Shown here piece after piece: positions 17,148-25,564 of a stretch of DNA of 64,000 nt. Where the stretch lies: NCBI RefSeq assembly GCF_025567195.1, contig NZ_JAOQJF010000006.1:62001-126000 (forward strand), read 5' to 3'. The position numbers and the translations under genes were made by a program. Every line of letters begins with the position of its first letter. Positions within the stretch are counted from its first letter, which is position 1. Source of the DNA: Alitiscatomonas aceti. GTDB taxonomy: Bacteria > Bacillota > Clostridia > Lachnospirales > Lachnospiraceae. Under the pieces are notes generated by a model. The model saw nothing but the letters and a program-made list of their open reading frames with translations, was not told the origin of the DNA and searched no databases.

Positions 17148-17260
17148 CTTGCCGCCTCCTTTGATCCTGTCAGCCGGAAGCACCTGCTGTCCGCAGGTTT
17201 CCCTGAGCTTCTGCAACAGAAGGTGCCCACAGTTTCCTGCGGACACCCTCTTATTCCCGC

Positions 17261-18664
17261 CTAATAAAAGCAGAGGATCGGTATTCCTTTGTATGCATGC
17301 TCAAAGATCACGGCTGCCGTTTTTGGCGGTATATTGATACAGCCATGGGAGCCGTTATTCTTATAGATCTCGCCGCCGAACTTACCGCGCCAATTGGCGT
17401 CGTGGAGTCCGATGCCGCCGTTGAAGGGCATCCAGTAAGAAACGGGACTTTCATAGGAGTAGGTTCCGTCTGCCCGCTTCGGCCCCCGCAGTACCCGGTC
17501 TCTTTCCTTATAATAAAGGGTGTAAAGTCCCTCCGGCGTGGTCCAGCCCCTGGACACGTTTCCTGTGACAATGGGCGCTTCTGCGATCAGAGTCCCATTC
17601 TCATACATGTAGATGTGCTGGAGGCCCATATCCACCTCCACATAGGTGGTCCCGAAATCGTTCCCGGTCCGGCTGGCCGCTGTGCGGCTGTACGCCGGTT
17701 CCCTGGTCTGGTTGGTGCCGTTCTGCACCATCCTGGTCAGAGCCACCGCTTCCTCTGCCTGGTTGATCTGCCAGCCGTAGTCGCCGTTTACAGACACCTG
17801 GCGTCCAGACGTACTGGTAAACGTATGGGGCTTTCCGTATGTATCATATTTATCGGCCAGATATTTCACATACTCCGCCACCTTCTGCTGGTTCACCTGG
17901 ATCGCGGACCCGGAAACGCCGTCGATCCATTTGACCGCCTCCAGTCCCGGCAGGATCTCCTGCTGGTCGCCGAATACATAGGTGATATTGATATCCTTAT
18001 ACCGGTTTAGATTGGCGCACATCTGGTTCAGATCTGCGTTGTCTGAGGTGACCTGGACCGTCTTATAGCAGTCCAGATTTTCCACCTTTAAAAGCCGTGT
18101 CTGGGAGTTTAAGGCTTCCTTTACCGCGGCCATGAGCTTATCCATATCGATCTCTGTGCCCTGGACCTCTGGAACGATGGAAAATGCTTTTCCCTCCTCA
18201 TAAGGAGTAATATACGCATCACTGGTGGGAGAGGCGTTCTTTACAAATGCCATGTTCTCCAGAAGCGCCCGGAGGGCTGCCTCGTCGTACTTAAGCTCTG
18301 CGTCCACCGTATACCGGTGCTCCACGCCGGGACCGCTGACTCTGCCGCCGTCGTTCTCCTCCTTCAGAATGGCCTCCAGGTCCCCGGTCACATCCACGGT
18401 ATAGCCGATGGACGTATCGGTGATGACCTCCCGGACTCCCTCGGTATCCTCGATCTCCAGGGTATAGCCGCCGTTAAAATATCCCTCTATATACGCCTCG
18501 GCGTCGGCCGTCGTCATGCCGGACACCGGAACGCCGTTGATAATGGTCCCCACCACGAACCGGTGGAAATCCGTATCCACCGCCGCCATGGCCTGAAAGG
18601 ACACGGCCGCCGTGGTCATAAGGGCCGCCGCCATGACGGCCAGAAGCTTTTCATTTCTCCTCAT
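17261..18664 (-). CDS. L,D-transpeptidase (YkuD) with peptidoglycan-binding-4 domains
   Basis: A 467-residue exported cell-wall enzyme. The N-terminus MRRNEKLLAVMAAALMTTAAVSF is a signal peptide or anchor. Residues about 40-310 contain two repeats of the PG_binding_4 type (VSGMTTADAEAYIEG; MDKLMAAVKEALN). The C-terminal YkuD domain has the catalytic SHGCINIPP motif with the active Cys and the upstream IGLHDANWR. Such enzymes form 3-3 crosslinks in peptidoglycan. The ATG at 18664 is preferred to 18673 since AAGGGA is 9 bases before it. The SseB-like gene ends 24 bp upstream and shares the promoter at 19651-19679. Confidence 0.92.
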   Translation of the reverse strand: MRRNEKLLAVMAAALMTTAAVSFQAMAAVDTDFHRFVVGTIINGVPVSGMTTADAEAYIEGYFNGGYTLEIEDTEGVREVITDTSIGYTVDVTGDLEAILKEENDGGRVSGPGVEHRYTVDAELKYDEAALRALLENMAFVKNASPTSDAYITPYEEGKAFSIVPEVQGTEIDMDKLMAAVKEALNSQTRLLKVENLDCYKTVQVTSDNADLNQMCANLNRYKDINITYVFGDQQEILPGLEAVKWIDGVSGSAIQVNQQKVAEYVKYLADKYDTYGKPHTFTSTSGRQVSVNGDYGWQINQAEEAVALTRMVQNGTNQTREPAYSRTAASRTGNDFGTTYVEVDMGLQHIYMYENGTLIAEAPIVTGNVSRGWTTPEGLYTLYYKERDRVLRGPKRADGTYSYESPVSYWMPFNGGIGLHDANWRGKFGGEIYKNNGSHGCINIPPKTAAVIFEHAYKGIPILCFY

Positions 18665-18688
18665 CTGAATCATTCCCTTCTGCGGGGA

Positions 18689-19567
18689 TCATTTCCCGCT
18701 GTTTCCGATATCTCCGAGCGGAGTTTCCGGTTTTTCCGGCTCCCTCAGCGCCTCGGCCACTGCCGCCTCAGCCAGCTTTGCCGGGTCCAGAGGCTTTGCC
18801 GGACCCGATGCGGCTCTCTTTGTAATCGGAAGCTGGAGGTTTACTCCCATGGGGTTCACCACCACGCCCCTGGCGCCCTTGGCCAGGGCTCCTGTGATCT
18901 TATCCGCCGTCATCACCGATGCCTTAAAGAAATTTTCCCGATTGAACTTATTGAATTCCAGCATGTCCGTGAAGATCGGCTGGTAGGAATCCCCGTTCTG
19001 CTGCTTTAACAGCGGCACGCCGTTTTCCTCATTGAACGGAGCCAGGTAGGTTCCCTTTCCATAATCTGCCAGGATCTCCTCCTGGAGCTCCTGCAGCTCT
19101 TTGGGGAGCTTTTCAAATTTCTGTCTGCGGACCTCCTGCATAAAATAAAGTGCCGTCAGATGCAGTCCCGGATTCTCCACCCAGATCTGCCCCTCCTTTA
19201 AATTCTGTCCCGGACGGTTCACCAGATCCGCCAGCTGCAGCTTATACTCGTCCTCCATATAGCCGTTGAATACCAGGCAGTTGACGCCCATGGTAAACAG
19301 GTTGCTGTAAAAATGCAGGAACTGCTTGTTATCGATCTTTGCGATCTGGAGCGGGATCTTCTGATCCAGGAACCGCTGTCCCTCACGCTTGATATCTTCC
19401 TCCTTCTCATATAAGAAAACCTCATCGTCAAAGGTTTCCGGGTCACACATTACAAACGGCATCTTCGTGCAGAGGGACATGAGCACAAAAAGCTCCTTCG
19501 ATGTGCTGAGTTTCTTCATCACTGCCAGTTTCTCCGCTTTTTCCTTGGTCTGCTTGCCCTGATCCAT
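18689..19567 (-). CDS. SseB-like N-terminal domain protein
   Basis: A 292-residue soluble protein. Two SseB-type units are visible: VLMSLCTKMPFVMC in the N-terminal half, and VPLLKQQNGDSYQPIFTDMLEFNKF followed by ITGALAKGARGVVVNPMGVNLQLP in the C-terminal half. The tail after residue 250 is rich in Ala, Pro and Glu and probably disordered. E. coli SseB relates to serine sensitivity, but Bacillota homologues have no settled role. It has its own near-perfect promoter and is followed by the L,D-transpeptidase. Confidence 0.75.
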   Translation of the reverse strand: MDQGKQTKEKAEKLAVMKKLSTSKELFVLMSLCTKMPFVMCDPETFDDEVFLYEKEEDIKREGQRFLDQKIPLQIAKIDNKQFLHFYSNLFTMGVNCLVFNGYMEDEYKLQLADLVNRPGQNLKEGQIWVENPGLHLTALYFMQEVRRQKFEKLPKELQELQEEILADYGKGTYLAPFNEENGVPLLKQQNGDSYQPIFTDMLEFNKFNRENFFKASVMTADKITGALAKGARGVVVNPMGVNLQLPITKRAASGPAKPLDPAKLAEAAVAEALREPEKPETPLGDIGNSGK

Positions 19568-19650
19568 ATTGATTCCCCTTCTGTCTTCTTTATTTACACG
19601 CCGCCGGAACCAATCGCTCTTTCTGCCCCGCCGCCGTTATATACAGAGAC

Positions 19651-19679
19651 ATTATATCGTCTGGGAGAACGGCTGTCAA
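19651..19679 (-). promoter_or_regulatory. Strong sigma-A promoter for the SseB-YkuD operon
   Basis: On the minus strand TTGACA (19674-19679) and TATAAT (19651-19656) are both consensus, with a 17-bp spacer. The start codon is about 77 bp downstream of the predicted start point. Confidence 0.88.
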
Positions 19680-19806
19680 GAAACAGAGTCCGGCGAAACT
19701 CCGGCATTTCCGGCATTTTCTCTTACGAAATTCTGACTTTTTTAACTTTCCCGACTCCCCCTCCTGGTCTCTCCGGTCCATTCCCCAAACCGCCTCCTGA
19801 AACTGT

Positions 19807-19857
19807 AAAGCCCCCTCCGTCCGCCGCATTCCTGTCGGCCTTCGGAGAGGGCTTTTT
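19807..19857. terminator. Intrinsic terminator downstream of feoB
   Basis: Arms AAAGCCCCCTCCG (19807-19819) and CGGAGAGGGCTTT (19843-19855) pair with one mismatch around a GC-rich loop. T runs are short on the minus strand and better on the plus strand, so it may work poorly for feoB. Confidence 0.65.
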
Positions 19858-19862
19858 ATGAT

Positions 19863-22193
19863 TTAAAGGAGCAGTGCCGCCTGGTATACGATAAACGCCG
19901 CGATCCACGCCAGCACGCACTGGCCGGCCGCCATAGCAGCCGCCCATTTTCCGCCCAGCTCCCGCTTCACCGAGGCGATGGCCGCCACGCAGGGCGTATA
20001 AAGAAGGCAGAAAACCAGCAGGGAAACGGCTCCCGGAACCGTAAGGGTTCCCTGAAGCGCCTCCATGCTTCCAAACAGCACCGTCAGGGATGAGACCACG
20101 CTCTCCTTGGCCATGAAGCCGGAGATCAGGGCTGTGACGATCCGCCAGTCCCCAAAGCCCACCGGCAGGAATACCGGGGCCAGCACGCCCGCCAGAAGAG
20201 CCAGGATGCTGTCCTGGGAGTCCGCCACCATGTTAAAGCCCGTGTCAAAGTTCTGAAGGAACCAGATGGCAATGGTAGCCAGGAAGATCACCGTAAAGGC
20301 ACGCTGGAGAAAATCCTTCGCCTTGTCCCACAGAAGATGGCCCACATTGGCTGCTCCCGGCATCCGGTAGTTGGGAAGCTCCATCACAAAGGGCACGGCC
20401 TCTCCCTTAAAGGAGGTCTTTTTAAAGATCAGTGCCATGAGGATCCCTATGAAGATCCCAAGCACATAAAGCCCGATCATCACCAGAGCCTGGTGCTCCG
20501 GGAAAAAAGCCTCTGTAAAGAAGGCGTAGATCGGAAGCTTGGCCGTACAGCTCATAAACGGCGTCAGGAGAATGGTCATCTTCCTGTCCCGCTCCGACGG
20601 AAGGGTCCGGCTGGCCATGACTCCCGGCACCGTGCAGCCGAAGCCCACCAGCATGGGGACGATGCTCCGTCCGGAAAGGCCCAGCTTTCTTAAGAGCTTA
20701 TCCATAATAAAGGCGACTCTGGCCATATAGCCGCTGTCCTCCAGCAGCGACAGGAAGAAAAACAGTGTTACGATAATGGGAAGGAAGCTCAGAACGCCGC
20801 CCACGCCGCCAAAGATCCCGTCGATGACCAGGGACTGGACCACGCTGTTGACGCCTGCGGCTGTCATAGCCGTGTCTGCCATGGCGGTCAGCCCTTCGAT
20901 CCCCGTCTCCAGGATTCCCTGTAAAAACGCGCCGACCACATTGAAGGTCAGCCAGAATACCAGCCCCATGATCCCGATAAAGGCCGGGATCCCCGTATAT
21001 TTTCCCGTCAGGAACCGGTCGATCTGGCGGCTTCTGGTACGCTCCCTGCTCTCCCTGGGCTTGATCACTGTCTCGGAACAGACCTCTCCGATGTAGTCGA
21101 ACCGCATCTGGGCCACTGCGGCCGCCCGGTCCATTCCAGTCTCCTCCTCAGTCTGTCTGGCGATCTCATCCAGGATCCGTTTCTCATTGTCCGTCAGCTT
21201 CAGCCGCTCCAGGATCTTTTCATCGCCCTCCATCACCTTGCTGGCCGCAAACCGCACCGGGATCTGTGCCTGGGCCGCATGGTCCTCGATCAAGTGCATG
21301 ACTGCATGGATCCCCCGGTGGATCCCTTCCTCCTTTTTACAGAAGTCCATCTCCAGAGGCTTTTCCTGGTATCTGGCCACATGGACCGCATGGCGGACCA
21401 GCTCCTCGATCCCCTCTCCCTTGGCGGCGGAAATGGGGATCACCGGAACCCCCAGGGCCTCCTCCATCTCATTGACCAGGACAGAACCGCCGTTTTCCCA
21501 GAGCTCGTCCATCATATTTAAGGCCACCACCATGGGGATCCCCAGCTCCAGCAGCTGCATGGTCAGATACAGGTTCCTCTCGATGTTGGTGGCATCCACG
21601 ATATTGATGATCCCCTTGGGCCTTGTCTGGATCACAAATTCCCTGGTGACGATCTCTTCGCTGCTGTACGGGGACATGGAGTAGATCCCGGGAAGATCGG
21701 TGATCAGCGTATCGTCATGGCCGCGGATCACGCCGTCCTTCCGGTCCACAGTGACGCCCGGGAAATTGCCCACGTGCTGCCTGGATCCAGTCAGCTGGTT
21801 GAACAGCGTGGTCTTTCCGCAGTTCTGGTTTCCCACCAGGGCAAAGGTCAGGGTCTCTCCGTCCGGCAGGGGATTTTCCTCCTTCCGGTTATGGAATTTT
21901 CCTCCTTCTCCGTAGCCGGGATGGTGCTTTTCTGTCTTCTTGGCCTTTCTCTGTATATCCACCGGCGCATGGGGCTCACTGATCTCAATATTCTCCGCGT
22001 CCTCCAGCCGGATGGTCAGCTCATACCCATGGATCCTGAGCTCAATGGGATCTCCCATGGGCGCGTATTTTACGACCGTTACCTCTGTTCCCTGGATCAG
22101 TCCCATGTCCAGGAAATGCTGGCGGAGCGCTCCGTTCCCGCCCACAGAGAGGATGGTAGCCGTGCTTCCGATCGGCAGTCTGCTCAGCTTCAT
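19863..22193 (-). CDS. feoB: Ferrous iron transporter FeoB with fused N-terminal FeoA domain
   Basis: A 776-residue protein. Residues 1-75 are a FeoA SH3-like domain (MKLSRLPIGSTATILSVGG to LEDAENIEI), followed by a charged linker. From residue 115 comes the FeoB G domain: G1 GNQNCGKT (121-128), G3 DLPG, and switch region GNFPGVTVDRK. The C-terminal half holds the Gate/nucleoside-recognition membrane helices (GCTVPGVMASRTL). It imports Fe2+ at the plasma membrane. Separate feoA and feoC genes are not seen here. AAAGGAG precedes the ATG. A TTAG-N6-CTAA palindrome upstream may bind a DtxR-type iron or manganese repressor. Confidence 0.95.
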   Translation of the reverse strand: MKLSRLPIGSTATILSVGGNGALRQHFLDMGLIQGTEVTVVKYAPMGDPIELRIHGYELTIRLEDAENIEISEPHAPVDIQRKAKKTEKHHPGYGEGGKFHNRKEENPLPDGETLTFALVGNQNCGKTTLFNQLTGSRQHVGNFPGVTVDRKDGVIRGHDDTLITDLPGIYSMSPYSSEEIVTREFVIQTRPKGIINIVDATNIERNLYLTMQLLELGIPMVVALNMMDELWENGGSVLVNEMEEALGVPVIPISAAKGEGIEELVRHAVHVARYQEKPLEMDFCKKEEGIHRGIHAVMHLIEDHAAQAQIPVRFAASKVMEGDEKILERLKLTDNEKRILDEIARQTEEETGMDRAAAVAQMRFDYIGEVCSETVIKPRESRERTRSRQIDRFLTGKYTGIPAFIGIMGLVFWLTFNVVGAFLQGILETGIEGLTAMADTAMTAAGVNSVVQSLVIDGIFGGVGGVLSFLPIIVTLFFFLSLLEDSGYMARVAFIMDKLLRKLGLSGRSIVPMLVGFGCTVPGVMASRTLPSERDRKMTILLTPFMSCTAKLPIYAFFTEAFFPEHQALVMIGLYVLGIFIGILMALIFKKTSFKGEAVPFVMELPNYRMPGAANVGHLLWDKAKDFLQRAFTVIFLATIAIWFLQNFDTGFNMVADSQDSILALLAGVLAPVFLPVGFGDWRIVTALISGFMAKESVVSSLTVLFGSMEALQGTLTVPGAVSLLVFCLLYTPCVAAIASVKRELGGKWAAAMAAGQCVLAWIAAFIVYQAALLL

Positions 22194-22234
22194 TTGTATC
22201 TCCTTTTTGTCTGTTCTCGTTTATGGTCTTTGAA

Positions 22235-22248
22235 TTAGTATCATCTAA
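22235..22248. promoter_or_regulatory. Candidate DtxR-type metal repressor site upstream of feoB
   Basis: TTAGTATCATCTAA has perfect TTAG/CTAA arms around 6 bp, reminiscent of DtxR/MntR-type sites. It overlaps a weak minus-strand -10 candidate (GATACT), 41 bp upstream of the feoB ATG. No regulator gene is adjacent. Confidence 0.4.
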
Positions 22249-22328
22249 CTATCCTCTAAAATGAAGAGCCTTGTACAGGCATTTGTAATATAATCTAAAT
22301 GAGAAAAAAGTCAATATCTTTTAGGATA

Positions 22329-22376
22329 TAAAAACAGACTGCGGCAGGATCCTTTTACCGATTCTGCCGCAGTCCG
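22329..22376 (-). terminator. Intrinsic terminator after the RraA-like gene
   Basis: Perfect 10-bp arms ACTGCGGCAG (22338-22347) and CTGCCGCAGT (22364-22373); on the minus strand the stem is followed by TTTTTATA. Confidence 0.9.
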
Positions 22377-22402
22377 CTTTTAGGAAGGTTTTGTATGTAC
22401 TC

Positions 22403-23104
22403 TTATGGCTCGTATACGCCGTCGATGATCTCAAATTCCTTTGCAGCCAGGGTCTTTTCCACCCAGGCTCTGTTGGCCGTTCCATTCTTTGCTGCCTCCA
22501 GCTTCTTCTCGTCTGCCTCCTGGAACTTCTTTGCATCTTCCAGGATCTGCGCTGCGTCCTTTCTTGGAATGACGATCACGCCATCCGGGTCCCCCAGAAT
22601 GATGTCGCCCGGGTTTACGCTGATGCCGCCGCAGGCAACGGGTACGTTCACCTCACCCGGTCCCTCTTTATATGGGCCTCCCGGAGTGGTCCCGGTGGCA
22701 TAGACCGGGAAATCCCACTGGCCGATCTCATCGATATCACGGATGGGTCCGTCGATGATGATCCCGGCCACCTTTCTGTCATATCGGAGGTATGCCATCA
22801 TGATCTCACCGATCAGGGAACGGGTGTTATCCTCTTCATTGGAAACCACCAGCACATCGCCCTCCTGGGCAATGTTTAAAGCCGCATGAAGGGCCAGGTT
22901 GTCGCCGCCTCTTGCCTTAACTGTAAGCGCCGGTCCCACCATCATCTGGGCCTTGGGACTGCTCATCAGGCGGACCCGCGGATTCATGGCCGCGTTTCTT
23001 CCCATTACATCACAGGTATTGGACGCCGGGATCGTTTTAAACTGCTCCATCACTTCCGGGTCCGGCATGTTTCTTTTTAAATAGATTCTCTTGCCTACTG
23101 CCAT
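22403..23104 (-). CDS. RraA-family aldolase (4-hydroxy-4-methyl-2-oxoglutarate aldolase-like)
   Basis: A 233-residue protein of the RraA/HMG-aldolase fold. GPALTVKARGGDNLALHAALN, GDVLVVSNEED, GEIMMAYLRYDRKVAGIIIDGPIRDIDEI and GDPDGVIVIPR are the family's conserved blocks; the G-x-x-x-R-D-x-x pattern carries the Arg-Asp pair of the class II aldolases. These enzymes split 4-hydroxy-4-methyl-2-oxoglutarate or related acids to pyruvate and can decarboxylate oxaloacetate. The ATG at 23104 has AAGGAG upstream; earlier starts in the frame would cover the promoter. It is divergent from a LysR gene. Since a 2-hydroxyacid dehydrogenase and a GltS-type carrier follow, a catabolic role is more likely than RNase inhibition. 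Confidence 0.85.
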   Translation of the reverse strand: MAVGKRIYLKRNMPDPEVMEQFKTIPASNTCDVMGRNAAMNPRVRLMSSPKAQMMVGPALTVKARGGDNLALHAALNIAQEGDVLVVSNEEDNTRSLIGEIMMAYLRYDRKVAGIIIDGPIRDIDEIGQWDFPVYATGTTPGGPYKEGPGEVNVPVACGGISVNPGDIILGDPDGVIVIPRKDAAQILEDAKKFQEADEKKLEAAKNGTANRAWVEKTLAAKEFEIIDGVYEP

Positions 23105-23171
23105 ATCGTTTCTCTCCTTCTCTCCATTCTCTTTTTTCATGTTCTGAGCGTCCGCTCTTTGTTCTGGCCCT

Positions 23172-23200
23172 ATTGTAATCCGGAACCACAACAATAGCAA
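23172..23200 (-). promoter_or_regulatory. Promoter of the RraA-like gene
   Basis: On the minus strand TTGCTA (23195-23200) and TACAAT (23172-23177) are spaced by 17 bp. The overlapping ATTGTT/AACAAT repeats could be part of the LysR site. Confidence 0.6.
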
Positions 23201-23242
23201 ACAATGTATCTGTTTCTCTTTCACAAGAAAATATTGTCACGC

Positions 23243-23271
23243 TTTACATCCCCCTTTTCTTCTATTATAAT
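23243..23271 (+). promoter_or_regulatory. Promoter of the second LysR gene
   Basis: TTTACA (23243-23248) and TATAAT (23266-23271) are spaced by 17 bp, 34 bp upstream of the ATG. The -10 element lies inside the palindrome TTCTATTATAATAGAA (23260-23275), a possible autoregulatory site. Confidence 0.75.
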
Positions 23272-23305
23272 AGAAGAAATCTATGTTCGGATCGGAGGTA
23301 GTTTT

Positions 23306-24259
23306 ATGAATCTGCTGACCCTCTACTATTTCGTGGAGCTGGCCCGGGAGCTGCATGTCACCAACACGGCCCAGAAGCTCTATATTTCCCAGCAGAATTT
23401 AAGCCAGCATATCCAGCGTTTGGAACAGCATTACGGTGTTTCCCTGTTCCACCGGAAGCCAAAGCTGGCTCTCACCTATGAGGGCGAGCAGCTTTACGCC
23501 GTGGCTGTAAAGATCCTGGCAGAAGAGCACGAATTTATGAACCGCCTGACGGATATATCCGCCAACAGCATCGGCAGCCTGAAGCTGGGGATCCACACCT
23601 ACCGGGGAGAGATCTGCCTGCCCAGCATCCTCCCGCAGTTTTATGAAAAATGGCCCAATATTTCCATTGAGCTGTGCGGCAAATCCTCCAGCGAAATGGA
23701 GGAAATGCTCTGCAGCGGAGAGCTGGATCTCTTCATCGGCGTCATGTACCAGGACAACCCAAAATTAGATTCCACGCCCCTCCTCAACGACCATATTTAC
23801 ATGGTCTGCTCCGACCATCTGCTGAAAAAGTATTATCCCGATACCTGGAGCGTGCTGAAAAACCGCTCGGAGCAGGGCACGGATCTGAGTGGTTTTTCCG
23901 GACTTCCCTTCCTGCTCCCCCATCCCTCCATGAAGCTGAGAAGGACCATCGACCAGTGCTTCCTGTCCTCCAGGATCAAGCCCAGGATCTTCCTGGAATC
24001 CCAGTCCACGGAGCTATTCATTTCCCTGTTTCCTTATGACTACGGGGCGTTTTTCTGTACCCAGACGAGGCTCCCGGCCTTTCTTTCGGCCTATCCAGAG
24101 GCCAATGCCTTTCCCCTGACCCTAAAAAATGAGCTCATCGGCCACCGGATCGTCATTGCATCCCATAAAGAACGGACCCTGCCCCAGTATGCCCATGATT
24201 TCATTTCCATTACAAAAGATGTGTTTAACGAGATCGCTGCCGTCCTTCCGGGAAAATAA
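23306..24259 (+). CDS. LysR-family transcriptional regulator
   Basis: A 317-residue LysR protein. The helix-turn-helix spans about residues 1-60 (MNLLTLYYFVELARELHVTN, KLYISQQNLSQHIQRLEQ), and the effector domain contains GSLKLGIHTYRGE and GELDLFIGVMYQ. The ATG at 23306 has GGAGGT 6 bases upstream; the frame is open to 23204 but has no site there. It stands between the RraA-like gene (divergent) and the dehydrogenase-symporter pair (same direction), so it probably controls both with the substrate or an intermediate as ligand. Confidence 0.92.
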   Translation: MNLLTLYYFVELARELHVTNTAQKLYISQQNLSQHIQRLEQHYGVSLFHRKPKLALTYEGEQLYAVAVKILAEEHEFMNRLTDISANSIGSLKLGIHTYRGEICLPSILPQFYEKWPNISIELCGKSSSEMEEMLCSGELDLFIGVMYQDNPKLDSTPLLNDHIYMVCSDHLLKKYYPDTWSVLKNRSEQGTDLSGFSGLPFLLPHPSMKLRRTIDQCFLSSRIKPRIFLESQSTELFISLFPYDYGAFFCTQTRLPAFLSAYPEANAFPLTLKNELIGHRIVIASHKERTLPQYAHDFISITKDVFNEIAAVLPGK

Positions 24260-24382
24260 CCCCCTTCCCGGATCCGGCGGCCCTGCATCCATATTTCCCA
24301 TCTTCCATCCTGTTTTCTGTTTCTTCTATAAATAAGGGGAGCTTCACAACGTTTTTTTGTTAAAATTCCCAAAACTGCTTGT

Positions 24383-24411
24383 TTGATTTTACATCTCCAT
24401 TCCCATATAAT
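24383..24411 (+). promoter_or_regulatory. Promoter of the dehydrogenase-symporter operon
   Basis: TTGATT (24383-24388) and TATAAT (24406-24411) are spaced by 17 bp; the leader to the ATG at 24479 is about 60 nt. Confidence 0.72.
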
Positions 24412-24478
24412 GACAGCCAGAAGGACAAACGTCCGTGAGAAACTAAAAAACATACAAAAGATTTCAGGAGGTTATACT

Positions 24479-25507
24479 ATGGGCTGGAAAATTTTACTGC
24501 CGCAGGAGATCATGTCCGAGGGACGGAAGCTTTTGGAAGACGCCGGCCACACCATCATCGATGGCCGCGGCTTTGAGACCGCAGATGTTCTTGCTGATTT
24601 TAAGGAATATCAGCCGGATGCCATGATCGTCCGTATCACACCGATCACCAGAGAGGTCATTGAGTCCAATCCCAATTTAAAGGTCATCGTCCGCCATGGC
24701 GCAGGCTTTGACGCCTTAGACGTAAAGGCATGTCATGACAACAACGTCCAGGCTCTTTACGCCCCAGTGGCCAACAGCACCTCTGTGGCTGAGACTGCCA
24801 TGCTGCTGATCCTGGAAATGAGCCGGAACGTGACCGTTCTCCATAAGACCTGGGTGGACGACTATTACAAAGCAAAATTAAAGGTAAAAAAGAGCACCTT
24901 AAACGGTAAGACACTGGGCCTCATCGGCTGCGGAAACATCGGTAGCCGCGTTGCAAAGCGTGCTCTGGGCTTTGAGATGAATGTCATGGCCTACGATCCC
25001 TATAAGCCGGCCTGCGATTTCCCCGAAGGCGTTGAGGTGGTCCGCGATCTGGACCGGATCTTTAAGGAATGTGATTACGTTTCTCTCCACTGCCCCAACA
25101 CTCCGGTGACAAAGAACCTGGTAAATAAGGAAAGGCTGGCTATGATGAAGCCCACGGCCTTCTTGATCAACACCGCCCGCGGCGGCTGTGTGGATGAGAC
25201 GGCCCTTTATGAGGCATGCAGAGACGGAATCATCGCAGGAGCCGGTCTGGACGCCATCCAGAAGGAGCCGGTGGATCCGAAGAACCCGCTCTTAACCCTG
25301 GACAATGTGATCATTTATCCCCACATCGGCGGAAACACCACAGAGGCTGCCCACCGCGCATCCTATTTCGCAGCCATGGGCATTCAGGAGGTCTACGAGG
25401 GCAAGGCTCCCACATGGCCCATCAACGATGTGGATTATAAGACCGCAAAAACGTATACAGATACAAAAAAACCGGATACAAAGCCGGCTGGAATGTTCGA
25501 TTTTTAG
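24479..25507 (+). CDS. D-2-hydroxyacid dehydrogenase (SerA-like, short form)
   Basis: A 342-residue NAD-dependent dehydrogenase. Catalytic-domain start VRITPITREVIESNP and RHGAGFDALD, the Rossmann GLIGCGNIGSRVAKR, the catalytic Arg in NTARGGCVDE, Glu in GLDAIQKEP and His in PHIGGNTTEA are all present. It lacks the ACT domain of full 3-phosphoglycerate dehydrogenase. A C-terminal tail of about 25 residues rich in Lys, Thr and Asp is unusual for the family. Between an RraA-type aldolase and a GltS-like carrier, it more likely oxidises a dietary hydroxyacid or reduces a 2-oxoacid than makes serine. AGGAGG precedes the ATG. Confidence 0.88.
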   Translation: MGWKILLPQEIMSEGRKLLEDAGHTIIDGRGFETADVLADFKEYQPDAMIVRITPITREVIESNPNLKVIVRHGAGFDALDVKACHDNNVQALYAPVANSTSVAETAMLLILEMSRNVTVLHKTWVDDYYKAKLKVKKSTLNGKTLGLIGCGNIGSRVAKRALGFEMNVMAYDPYKPACDFPEGVEVVRDLDRIFKECDYVSLHCPNTPVTKNLVNKERLAMMKPTAFLINTARGGCVDETALYEACRDGIIAGAGLDAIQKEPVDPKNPLLTLDNVIIYPHIGGNTTEAAHRASYFAAMGIQEVYEGKAPTWPINDVDYKTAKTYTDTKKPDTKPAGMFDF

Positions 25508-25564
25508 TGAATATTTGATCTGCAATGAATATTCAGAACATACGAAAGCAGAGGGATTTAAGAA

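Noticed and set aside
17148..17260. Riboswitch in the gap before the M28 gene
   Set aside because: An inverted repeat exists, but there is no T run and no aptamer signature; it is mentioned only with the gene.
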